Shown: in pieces, positions 1-6,355 of the stretch
Layout: every line of letters begins with the position of its first letter
Position numbering within the stretch: the stretch's first letter is position 1
DNA from: Maricaulis sp.
Lineage (GTDB): Bacteria > Pseudomonadota > Alphaproteobacteria > Caulobacterales > Maricaulaceae
Assembly (NCBI GenBank): GCA_002694345.1
Contig: NZLV01000219.1
Location: 1 to 7,800 of the forward strand
DNA length: 7,800 nt
Direction: 5' to 3'
The notes under the pieces: generated by a model
Databases searched by the model: none
Told to the model about the DNA's origin: nothing
What the model saw: only the letters and a program-made list of their open reading frames with translations
Program-made: the position numbers and the translations under genes

Positions 1-189
1 GACGCAGGCCTATCTGACCGCGACGGGGCGGACCCGCAAACCGTCCGGCGAGGCGGCCAAGGCGCAGCTGGCGCTGGAAATGGCCGATGCGCTGGGGATG
101 CTCCTGCTGCTGGCGCGCGATGAAGGCATTGATCTGGACGCGGCCGTGCAGGAGAAATGGCTGAGCTGGCTGGAACGGGACACACCGGA

Positions 190-193
<4 letters not shown>
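1..193 (+). CDS. MazG-like nucleotide pyrophosphohydrolase, C-terminal fragment (5' end outside window)
   Basis: An open frame enters from the left edge (codons start at base 2), gives 63 residues and stops at TGA 191-193. The visible tail has the helical pattern of the all-alpha MazG/NTP-pyrophosphohydrolase fold: an E-x-x-D motif (EMAD, visible residues 26-29), a leucine-rich helix (ALGMLLLLARD), then G-I-D-L-D-A-A-V and a terminal helix (EKWLSWLERD). Family members hydrolyse (d)NTPs to the monophosphate and pyrophosphate, with Mg2+ held by E-x-x-E/D motifs. The first metal-binding motif would lie upstream of the window. The stop overlaps the folA start in an ATGA junction, so the two are probably cotranscribed and translationally coupled; a nucleotide-sanitising enzyme beside a folate/thymidylate enzyme makes sense. 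Identification rests on a short fragment and could be wrong in detail. Confidence 0.6.
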
Positions 194-723
<530 letters not shown>

Positions 724-737
724 CCGGCGCGAATAGC

Positions 738-761
738 GGGACGGCACACCTGCCCGTTCCC
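738..761 (+). terminator. Weak hairpin after folA, possible terminator
   Basis: GGGACGG (738-744) can pair with CCGTTCCC (754-761) with one bulged T, around a 9-base loop, 15 bases after the folA stop. No T-run follows, so it is at best an imperfect intrinsic terminator or an RNA 3' end structure. Confidence 0.22.
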
Positions 762-772
762 CTCCACTAACC

Positions 773-801
773 CTTGAACCCGGTCGCGCTTGCGTTCATG
801 T
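773..801 (+). promoter_or_regulatory. Possible heat-shock (sigma-32/RpoH-like) promoter of hflK
   Basis: CTTGAAC (773-779) matches the -35 element of sigma-32 promoters. After a 14-base spacer comes GTTCATGT (794-801), which keeps the CAT-x-T core of the CCCCATNT -10 element. It lies 36 bases before the hflK start. Heat-shock control would suit a protease-regulating complex; hflKC is part of a partly heat-shock-controlled locus in E. coli. The -10 match is only partial and an ordinary vegetative promoter overlapping the same bases cannot be excluded. Confidence 0.33.
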
Positions 802-836
802 AAGGCGTCGAAATAGCGAGAGGATCGAACCAACCC

Positions 837-2003
837 ATGCCGTGGAACGACAATCAGGGTGGCGGCGGCGGAGGCCCTTGGGGCTCCGGCGGCGGCGGAA
901 ACAACCAGAATCCGTGGGGCCAGCGTCCCAATGGGAATGGCGGCGGGGGCGATCAGGGCCCCGACCTGGATGAAGTTGTTCGTGATCTGCAACGCAAGCT
1001 CGGCGGCCTGTTTGGCGGCAAGGGCGGCGGCACGGGTGGCGGCAAGAAGGGTGGCGGTGGCGCCAGTGCCTTCGGCTTCGGCTTCATCATCGCCGTGATC
1101 GCGGTCATCTGGTTCCTGATGCCGGGCTCCGGCTGGTACCAGGTCGGCCCGAACCAGGCCGGCGTTGTGATGCGCTTTGGTGAATACTCCCGCACGTCCT
1201 CGCCGGGCTTCCACTTCAAGCTTCCGTCTCCGATCGAGACCGTGGTGCTGCCGGAAGTCACGACGACGAATGAAATGACGATCGGTCAGGGCTCCGAAGG
1301 CCAGATGCTGACCCGCGACGAGAATATCGTCGACATCGACTTCGCCGTGCAGTGGCGCGTCGACCTGTCCTATCCGGATGGCGTGCGCGACTACCTGTTC
1401 AATGTGCGCGACCCGCAGGGCACTGTCCGTGCCGTCGCGGAAAGCGCCATGCGCGAAGTCGTCGGCACGTCGGACCTGCAATTCATCATCACCGAAGGCC
1501 GCTCCGAAGTGTCGCGCCGGACGCGTGAACTCCTGCAGGAAACGCTCAATGAATATGCCGCCGGCATCGAGGTGCTGCAGGTCAACTTGCGCAACGCCCA
1601 GCCGCCGGAGCGGGTGATCGACGCCTTCCGCGGTGTGGACGTGGCCCAGCAGGAAGCCGAGCGCGCCCAGCTGAACGCCACCGCACACGCCAACTCGGTG
1701 ATCCCGGCAGCCCGCGGTGAAGCCGCTCAGCTGACCCAGGCGGCCCAGGCCTATCGCGACTCCGTGATTGCCCAGGCCCAGGGTGATGCCGACCGCTTCA
1801 TCTCGATCTACAACGAGTACGCCCAGGCGCCCGATGTCACGCGTCGCCGCATGTATCTGGAAACGCTGGAACAGGTGATCGGCCGGTCCGACATCATCGT
1901 GCTCGATGGCGATGCCGGGGCGATGCCCTACCTGCCGCTCGACCAGCTTGGCCGCAATCGCGTCCGTAACCCGATCCGCAATGCACAAGGGGGCGACCAA
2001 TGA
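837..2003 (+). CDS. hflK: FtsH protease modulator HflK (SPFH/band 7 membrane protein)
   Basis: This 388-residue protein is the HflK subunit of the HflK-HflC complex, which in E. coli forms a large periplasmic cage around the inner-membrane AAA protease FtsH and limits its access to membrane substrates. The N-terminus is very rich in Gly, Asn and Trp (1-75, starting MPWNDNQGGG), a known HflK trait. A single membrane helix follows at about 79-95 (FGFGFIIAVIAVIWFLM). The SPFH domain runs from about 97 (GWYQVGPNQAGVVMRFG) to about 270, with the family segment LRNAQPPERVIDAF near 251-264 leading into an Ala/Gln/Glu-rich helical stretch at 265-330. The tail (361-388) is polar. A GAGAGGA ribosome site (818-824) lies 12 bases before ATG 837. 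The stop overlaps the hflC start as ATGA. Glycine codon runs make bases 855-1065 low-complexity. The family call is secure. Confidence 0.96.
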   Translation: MPWNDNQGGGGGGPWGSGGGGNNQNPWGQRPNGNGGGGDQGPDLDEVVRDLQRKLGGLFGGKGGGTGGGKKGGGGASAFGFGFIIAVIAVIWFLMPGSGWYQVGPNQAGVVMRFGEYSRTSSPGFHFKLPSPIETVVLPEVTTTNEMTIGQGSEGQMLTRDENIVDIDFAVQWRVDLSYPDGVRDYLFNVRDPQGTVRAVAESAMREVVGTSDLQFIITEGRSEVSRRTRELLQETLNEYAAGIEVLQVNLRNAQPPERVIDAFRGVDVAQQEAERAQLNATAHANSVIPAARGEAAQLTQAAQAYRDSVIAQAQGDADRFISIYNEYAQAPDVTRRRMYLETLEQVIGRSDIIVLDGDAGAMPYLPLDQLGRNRVRNPIRNAQGGDQ

Positions 2004-2878
2004 TCCGTACTCTGGGAATCGTCATCCTGGCGGCTGCGGCTTTTGTCGGCCTCCAGAGCGTCTACACCGTCTCGGAAACCGAGCAGGCTCTGATCCTGCG
2101 ACTGGGTGAGCCGGTCGACGCCGTCAATGAAGCCTCCGAGCCCGATCCGGGCCTGCACTTCAAGACGCCCTTCATCATGGATGTGCTGATCTTCGACAAG
2201 CGCAATCTGGAACTGGACCTGGATGCCGAGGAAATCCTCGCCTCCGACCAGGAGCGCCTGATCGTGGACGCTTTCCTGCGCTATCGCATCACCGATCCGC
2301 TGCGCTTCTACCAGGCCTTTACCGAAGAGCGCCGGGCCCGGGTGCGTCTGCAGCAGATCATGGAAGACAGCCTGCGCGGCGTGATCGCCTCCATCCCGTC
2401 CTCCGACGTCATCTCCGGCCAGCGTGCCGAGCTGATGGACCGGGTGCAGGCGGCCGTGGAAGCCCAGGTCTCGACCGGCAATTTCGGTATCGAAGTGATC
2501 GATGTGCGCATCCTGCGCGCCGACCTGCCGCAGCAGATCGCGGACAATGTGTTCCAGCGCATGCGCTCGGAACGTGACCAGGAAGCGGCCCGTATCCGCG
2601 CCGAGGGTGAGCAACGCGCCACGGAAATCCGCGCTGATGCGGATCGCCAGGCGACCGTCATCCGCGCCGAAGCCCGCGCCGAGGCAGAGCGCATTCGCGG
2701 TGAGGGCGATGCCCGCCGGAACGCGATCTACGCCCAGGCCTATGGTCAGGATCCGGAATTCTTCGCCTTCTACCGGTCGATGCAGGCTTATGAGCAGGCC
2801 ATCGTCCAGGGCACGCCGATCGTGATCCCGCCGGACTCGGAATTCTTCCGCTATTTCCAGTCTGAAACCGGACAATAG
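2000..2878 (+). CDS. hflC: FtsH protease modulator HflC (SPFH/band 7 membrane protein)
   Basis: This 292-residue protein is the obligate partner of HflK in the FtsH-associated SPFH complex. A short N-terminal membrane anchor (about 4-20, LGIVILAAAAFVGLQSV) is followed by the SPFH domain opening YTVSETEQALILRLGEPV (22-39) and the family segment PGLHFKTPFI (50-59). A long charged coiled coil at about 186-245 repeats I-R-A-E/D-type units (ARIRAEGEQRATEIRADADR and onwards), typical of SPFH oligomers. The hydrophobic end, with FFAFYRSMQAYEQAI and IVIPPDSEFFRYF (274-286), is standard HflC. ATG 2000 overlaps the hflK stop by 4 bases, implying coupled synthesis of the two subunits. Its TAG stop shares its last base with the GTG start of the next gene. 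Confidence 0.96.
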   Translation: MIRTLGIVILAAAAFVGLQSVYTVSETEQALILRLGEPVDAVNEASEPDPGLHFKTPFIMDVLIFDKRNLELDLDAEEILASDQERLIVDAFLRYRITDPLRFYQAFTEERRARVRLQQIMEDSLRGVIASIPSSDVISGQRAELMDRVQAAVEAQVSTGNFGIEVIDVRILRADLPQQIADNVFQRMRSERDQEAARIRAEGEQRATEIRADADRQATVIRAEARAEAERIRGEGDARRNAIYAQAYGQDPEFFAFYRSMQAYEQAIVQGTPIVIPPDSEFFRYFQSETGQ

Positions 2879-3066
2879 TGGCGAGTTATCTTCTCGTCGG
2901 CTTGGGCGTGGCGATGGTGCTGGAAGGCATTCTCTACGCGCTCATGCCCGGCGGGATGAAAGGTTTCCTGAACCAGATCAATGAAATGAGCCCGGATCAG
3001 CTTAGGCTGGCCGGGCTTGTTGCTGTCGGGGCCGGAGTTGGCCTGGTCTGGTGGGTGCTGAAGTGA
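2878..3066 (+). CDS. DUF2065 small two-helix membrane protein (YjeT-like)
   Basis: This is a 62-residue inner-membrane protein of the DUF2065/YjeT family, whose biochemical role is unknown. Helix 1 spans about 4-23 (YLLVGLGVAMVLEGILYALM) and contains the family's V-L-E-G-I-L-Y-A-L-x-P signature. A polar middle (GGMKGFLNQINEMSPDQLR) leads to helix 2 at about 43-61, ending in LVWWVLK. The GTG start at 2878 shares one base with the hflC stop (TAGTG), so translation probably depends on hflC. A yjeT gene also follows hflC in E. coli, so the link crosses proteobacterial classes and suggests a role with the HflKC-FtsH machinery; that is inference. The last two codons (from base 3059) fall inside a 16-bp direct repeat, so the very C-terminus may have been altered by, or have donated sequence to, the downstream rearrangement. 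Confidence 0.88.
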   Translation: MASYLLVGLGVAMVLEGILYALMPGGMKGFLNQINEMSPDQLRLAGLVAVGAGVGLVWWVLK

Positions 3067-3074
3067 CGGCCTGC
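3059..3074 (+). repeat. Left copy of 16-bp perfect direct repeat
   Basis: The string TGAAGTGACGGCCTGC occurs here and again, base for base, at 3441-3456, a 382-base period. It covers the last bases of the DUF2065 gene including its stop. The flanking bases do not match, so the identity is bounded at both ends. It brackets the DUF2283 gene. Confidence 0.85.
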
Positions 3075-3083
3075 CGGCCCAAA

Positions 3084-3131
3084 ATGGTGAAGCGGGGCTT
3101 CAAGGAGCCGAACAAAATCGCGGTGAAGTGA
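3084..3131 (+). other. Short in-frame ORF before the DUF2283 gene (leader peptide or gene remnant)
   Basis: ATG 3084 opens a 15-codon frame reading MVKRGFKEPNKIAVK and stopping at TGA 3129-3131; starting at GTG 3063 it would be 22 codons. The stop is immediately next to the DUF2283 ribosome site, and the frame is the same as DUF2283, which begins two codons after the stop. The peptide is basic and non-hydrophobic. It could be a coupled leader, a remnant of a gene end carried with the cassette, or chance. No ribosome site is obvious for it. Confidence 0.3.
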
Positions 3132-3137
3132 GGTGAC

Positions 3138-3377
3138 ATGCTTACGGTTCTGATGATGAAAGTGCGGGCGTTTTTCAGCCGCTCCTACAGGTTTCACCTG
3201 TCTTCGATGAGCGAGGGGCCTGCTTATCTTTATCTTCCTGCCCATCCGCGCGGCAGCATTCCTGGACTTGTCAGCAGGTCGATTAGGCTGAGCACGATCA
3301 TTCCGGATTATAAGGGTGACGAAGTGAACCTGGACTTCGATGCTGAGGGCCGGTTGGTCGGGATTGAAGTCTGGTAG
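3138..3377 (+). CDS. DUF2283-family small protein
   Basis: This 79-residue protein has the DUF2283 pattern. After a 23-residue basic N-terminal extension comes EGPAYLYLP (25-33), a middle segment with alternating polar and hydrophobic residues, and the hallmark end VNLDFDAEGRLVGIEVW (63-79). Family function is unproven; members often sit in variable regions, sometimes in two-gene pairs resembling toxin-antitoxin modules, but no partner is present here. Base composition differs from the neighbours: I count 129 G or C in 240 bases (about 54%), against 60-68% in samples of hflK and degP, and it uses AGG arginine and CTT leucine codons. ATG 3138 has a GAGG site 4 bases upstream; ATG at 3153, 3156 or 3207 would give shorter products nearer the usual family length. 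It lies between direct repeats, suggesting acquisition. Confidence 0.75.
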   Translation: MLTVLMMKVRAFFSRSYRFHLSSMSEGPAYLYLPAHPRGSIPGLVSRSIRLSTIIPDYKGDEVNLDFDAEGRLVGIEVW

Positions 3378-3440
3378 CTGAATAAGCTCAGTCGAACGGC
3401 TGTTCCCATGAAGCCGGGATTGATCCCATTGTGGTCCGAT

Positions 3441-3456
3441 TGAAGTGACGGCCTGC
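3441..3456 (+). repeat. Right copy of 16-bp perfect direct repeat
   Basis: Identical to 3059-3074. It lies 63 bases after the DUF2283 stop and about 80 bases before the DegP start. Sequence to its right (3457-3537) would be the original degP upstream region if the 382 bases between repeat starts were inserted. Confidence 0.85.
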
Positions 3457-3496
3457 ATCGCCGCGCTTGCGGTCAGGGGGCGTGAGGCGGTATCAC

Positions 3497-3525
3497 GTTA
3501 ACCCTTGTTCGGCGTTCACTATAAA
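3497..3525 (+). promoter_or_regulatory. Possible degP promoter
   Basis: TATAAA (3520-3525) is the best -10-like element upstream of the protease gene, with GTTAAC (3497-3502) 17 bases before it as a poor -35. Transcription would begin about 6 bases before ATG 3538, giving an almost leaderless message, consistent with the absence of a clear Shine-Dalgarno sequence. CCTTG at 3503-3507 was considered as a heat-shock -35 but the spacing is wrong. Confidence 0.25.
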
Positions 3526-3537
3526 GCGGCTTTTCTG

Positions 3538-4920
3538 ATGCAGCGTTTCCTGGCTTTCCTGTGTTTCCTGGTGCTGACCCCGGCCGCGATGGCCCATCCG
3601 GCGCCGGACGGGTTTGCCGATCTGGCCGAGCGTCTGTCTCCCGCCGTGGTGAATATCTCCGCCGCCCAGCGGCTGGACAGTGGTGACGGCCTGCCGGAAT
3701 TTCCCGAAGGCTCCCCGCTGGAACGCTTCAACGACATTTTCGGCGATGCGCCGCGTATCGCGAACTCGCTGGGGTCAGGTTTCATTATCGACAGTGCCGG
3801 CCTGGTGGTGACCAATAATCACGTCATCGACGGGGCCGATGAGGTCGAGGTCTCGCTGCCGGACGGCCGGGTCTTCCCGGCGGATGTCGTCGGCATTGAT
3901 CCGGTGACCGATCTGGCCGTGCTTCGCATGCAGGTCAGTGAACCGCTGCCCTTCGTCTCTTTTGGCGACAGTGACACGGCGCGGGTCGGTGATTGGGTGA
4001 TCGCGATCGGCAATCCGTTCGGCCTGGGCGGGACGCTGACGGCGGGCGTGGGCTCGGCGCGCGGCCGTGAGGTCGGTGGGCGCTATGACGACTACATCCA
4101 GACCGATGTGGCCATCAATACGGGCAATTCCGGCGGCCCGCTGTTCAATCTGGATGGCGAAGTGGTGGGCGTGAACACGCTGATCCTGTCGCCGACCGGG
4201 GCCAGTGTCGGTATTTCCCTGTCCATTCCCTCCAATATTGCCACCCGCGTGGCTGATCAGCTGATCGAATATGGCGAGACGCGCCGTGGCTGGCTGGGCG
4301 TGAGCGTGATCCGGGTGACCCCGGAACTGGCCGAGAGCTATGAGCTGGATGTGCCTTATGGTGCGATCGTGTCCCGGGTCGAAGATGATGGCCCGGCGGA
4401 TGCCGGCGGTCTGCGCCAGGGCGATCTGGTGCTGCGCTTTGACGGCCGTCGGGTCCGCGACAGCCAGAGCTTCCCGCGCATGGTCGCGGAGAGCGAAATC
4501 GGCCGCACGGTGGACGTTGAGATCATCCGCCGCGACCGGCCGATGACGCTGAGTGTCGAAATCGGCCAGCTCGAGGAAGAGGGCAATGAGTCCGCATCCT
4601 CCGAGAGCGATGGTGTGCTGGACCCGACCGTGCAGGATGGCAATACGCTTCTGGGCATGACGCTGGGTGTGCTCGATGCGCCCTCGCGCCGGCGCTATCG
4701 CGTCGACCCGGACGCCGAGGGCGTGCTGGTGACGGATGTGGATGCGACCTCGGATGCAGCCGGCAAGGTGCGCCCGGGCGATGTCATCGAGGAGGTGGAG
4801 TTCACCCGCGTCGAGACCATTGCCGATATTCGCGAGATCATCGCCAATCATGGCGGCGGCCCGATCCGCTTCCAGATCAATCGTGGCGGCCAGTACGTGC
4901 TGCAATCCATCCGGCCGTGA
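3538..4920 (+). CDS. degP: DegP/DegQ-type (Do/HtrA) periplasmic serine protease with two PDZ domains
   Basis: This 460-residue protein is an HtrA-family serine endoprotease/chaperone that degrades misfolded envelope proteins. A signal peptide (1-19, MQRFLAFLCFLVLTPAAMA, cleaved before HP) sends it to the periplasm. The trypsin-like domain contains H95 (TNNHVI), D125 (PVTDLAVL) and S198 (TGNSGGP), a complete catalytic triad. PDZ1 covers about 252-342 (GWLGVSV onward) and a shorter PDZ2 about 371-457, joined by an acidic Glu/Ser linker (344-359). The LA loop is short, more like DegQ than E. coli DegP. ATG 3538 was chosen because it starts the signal peptide exactly; a TTG at 3505 would add 11 residues. 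Its stop overlaps the miaA GTG start. The position next to hflKC groups two envelope quality-control activities. The activation loop reads GISLSIPSN where GIGFAIPSN is common. Confidence 0.95.
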   Translation: MQRFLAFLCFLVLTPAAMAHPAPDGFADLAERLSPAVVNISAAQRLDSGDGLPEFPEGSPLERFNDIFGDAPRIANSLGSGFIIDSAGLVVTNNHVIDGADEVEVSLPDGRVFPADVVGIDPVTDLAVLRMQVSEPLPFVSFGDSDTARVGDWVIAIGNPFGLGGTLTAGVGSARGREVGGRYDDYIQTDVAINTGNSGGPLFNLDGEVVGVNTLILSPTGASVGISLSIPSNIATRVADQLIEYGETRRGWLGVSVIRVTPELAESYELDVPYGAIVSRVEDDGPADAGGLRQGDLVLRFDGRRVRDSQSFPRMVAESEIGRTVDVEIIRRDRPMTLSVEIGQLEEEGNESASSESDGVLDPTVQDGNTLLGMTLGVLDAPSRRRYRVDPDAEGVLVTDVDATSDAAGKVRPGDVIEEVEFTRVETIADIREIIANHGGGPIRFQINRGGQYVLQSIRP

Positions 4921-5843
4921 GTCCGGCCTGGCTGATCGCGGGGCCGACAGCGGCGGGCAAGACCGCGCTCGCCATCGCCGCGGCACAGCGCCTTCAGGGT
5001 GAAATCATCAATGCCGACTCGATGCAGATCTATGCCGGTCTGCATCTGATCACCGCGCGTCCTTCGGCGGAGGAAGCGGCGCAAGTGCCGCATCATCTCT
5101 TCGGCGTGGCCGACCCGGCCGAGCGCTGGTCCGTCGGGCGCTGGAGCGAAGCCGCGCTGGCCTTGATGGCGGACATCCGGGCGCGCGGCCGCACGCCGAT
5201 CCTGGTGGGGGGAACCGGTCTCTATTTCAACGCGCTGACCGTCGGCCTGGCTGCGGTTCCGGAGATCGGACCGGAAGCCCGCCAGAGAACGGCTGACCTG
5301 GAAGCACAGGGCGGTCTAGACGCCTTGCGGGACAAGGCCCAAGCGCTGGACCCGATTGCCGCCGCCCGTATCCAGGGTGCTGACCGGCAACGCCTGATCC
5401 GGATCGTCGAGGTCGGGCTGGAGACGGGCCGGCCGCTGAGTGAATTCCAGACACAGACCCGGCCACTCCTGCCCGAGGGCAGCTGGCGGGGCCTGGTGAT
5501 CGAGCCGGATCGGGACGCACTCTATGCCCGGATCGACCAGCGCTTTGACCGCATGCTGGACGCGGGCGCGCTGAACGAGGTGCGGGCCTTTGCGGATCGC
5601 GATCTTGATCCAGATCTGCCCGCGATGAAGGCGCTCGGCGTACCGCCCTTGATGGCCTATCTGCGCGGGGAAACCGGGTTTGATGCGGCCGTTGAACTCG
5701 CCAAGCGCGACAGCCGTCGCTACGCCAAGCGCCAACTGACATGGTTCCGTAATCAAACGGCCAGCTGGCCGCGCATAACCTCGCTTGAACCGGAGGCGGC
5801 GCAGCGGGCGCTGGAGATCCTCCTGGACGACGGGGAGACATGA
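4917..5843 (+). CDS. miaA: tRNA dimethylallyltransferase
   Basis: This 308-residue enzyme transfers the dimethylallyl group of DMAPP to N6 of A37 in tRNAs that read codons starting with U, the first step to (methylthio-)isopentenyl-adenosine. The P-loop-like GPTAAGKT (9-16) includes T16, and NADSMQIY (32-39) includes D34; these match E. coli T24 and D42. Further family marks are LITARPSAEE, PHHLFGVADP, the GGTGLY motif, DRDALYARIDQRFDRML, LPAMKALGVP and the tRNA-binding RRYAKRQLTWFRNQ. Length is normal. The GTG start at 4917 overlaps the degP stop by 3 bases and begins four residues before the first beta strand (WLIAGPT). Coupling to a protease gene is positional; miaA near degP is a familiar alphaproteobacterial arrangement by my recollection. 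Stop TGA 5841-5843 touches the next gene's start region. Confidence 0.96.
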   Translation: MSPAWLIAGPTAAGKTALAIAAAQRLQGEIINADSMQIYAGLHLITARPSAEEAAQVPHHLFGVADPAERWSVGRWSEAALALMADIRARGRTPILVGGTGLYFNALTVGLAAVPEIGPEARQRTADLEAQGGLDALRDKAQALDPIAAARIQGADRQRLIRIVEVGLETGRPLSEFQTQTRPLLPEGSWRGLVIEPDRDALYARIDQRFDRMLDAGALNEVRAFADRDLDPDLPAMKALGVPPLMAYLRGETGFDAAVELAKRDSRRYAKRQLTWFRNQTASWPRITSLEPEAAQRALEILLDDGET

Positions 5844-5845
5844 TC

Positions 5846-6355
5846 ATGCGTCACTGGATGACGGGGCTGGTTCTGGCTGGCGCAATGGCAGGGCCGGCAC
5901 TGGGCCAGGGCAATGCGGCGGTGGTCGAGGCCATCCTGCAGGCGGATCGCGAGTTTGCGGCGCTGGCGGCCGAGACGGATATCGAAACGGCCTTTGCCAC
6001 CTGGATGGATGCCGATGAGGGGCGGCTGGTGCGCGGGACGGCGACACCGGTCCGCGGCGAGACCCAGATCCGCGCCCTGTTCGGCGGGGTTCCGGCGGGC
6101 ACGCTGCTGCACTGGGAGCCGGTCGAAGGTCTCGCCGGATCCGGCGATGATTTCGGTGTGACCTGGGGCGTTTGGGAATTGCATCCGGACGGGGACCGCT
6201 CGACGCCGCCGGCCGGACGCGGCACCTATGTCACGGCCTGGCATCTGGATGCGGACGGGAATTGGCGCGGCGTACTGGACATGGGCACGGATGATCCGTC
6301 CTATCAGCCCCCGCAAGCTGATCCCGATTCGCAAAGTGCCCCCGAGGATGACTGA
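5846..6355 (+). CDS. Small secreted NTF2/SnoaL-like (DUF4440-type) protein
   Basis: This 169-residue protein has a probable signal peptide (1-20, MRHWMTGLVLAGAMAGPALG) and a single cone-shaped NTF2-like domain: a first helix ILQADREFAALAAETDIETAFATWM (30-54), a loop with VRGTATPVRGETQIRALF (62-79), then strands LLHWEPVEGLAG, FGVTWGVWEL, GTYVTAWHLDADGNWRGVLDMG (126-147). Members are diverse, from isomerases to ligand-binding proteins, and no catalytic residues can be assigned. The acidic Pro/Ser tail (150-169) looks disordered. Two starts are possible in ATGATCATG: I prefer ATG 5846, 8 bases after a GGGGAG site (5832-5837); ATG 5840 leaves only 2 bases and adds two residues. It overlaps the downstream ilvC-like gene by 8 bases, so it is cotranscribed with cytoplasmic enzymes despite apparent export. 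Confidence 0.75.
   Translation: MRHWMTGLVLAGAMAGPALGQGNAAVVEAILQADREFAALAAETDIETAFATWMDADEGRLVRGTATPVRGETQIRALFGGVPAGTLLHWEPVEGLAGSGDDFGVTWGVWELHPDGDRSTPPAGRGTYVTAWHLDADGNWRGVLDMGTDDPSYQPPQADPDSQSAPEDD

Noticed and set aside
855..1065. GGC/GGT-rich low-complexity DNA that could be a tandem repeat
   Set aside because: It encodes the glycine-rich N-terminus normal for HflK and has no regular repeat unit.
2580..2735. Periodic GCC-GAG/CGC sequence in hflC
   Set aside because: The periodicity follows from the I-R-A-E coiled-coil repeats of the protein, a family trait, not a DNA repeat.
1928..2875. 315-codon minus-strand frame opposite hflC
   Set aside because: It is a shadow of hflC, which has clear SPFH features on the plus strand.
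3413..3430. GGGAT-TG-ATCCC palindrome after DUF2283 as a terminator
   Set aside because: The loop would be only two bases, the stem is five pairs and no T-run follows. It is too weak to call.
2997..3458. 153-codon minus-strand frame across the DUF2283 region
   Set aside because: It crosses a gene end, both repeats and an intergenic gap, and shows no domain. DUF2283 on the plus strand has a family signature and a ribosome site.
3775..4986. 403-codon minus-strand frame opposite degP
   Set aside because: The plus strand encodes a full protease with an intact catalytic triad; the antisense product is low-complexity and His/Ala-rich.
6228..6347. 40-residue N-terminal extension of the IlvC-like protein
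   Set aside because: It lies within the upstream gene in another frame, is Arg/Trp-rich and has no KARI counterpart; ATG 6348 gives the standard length.
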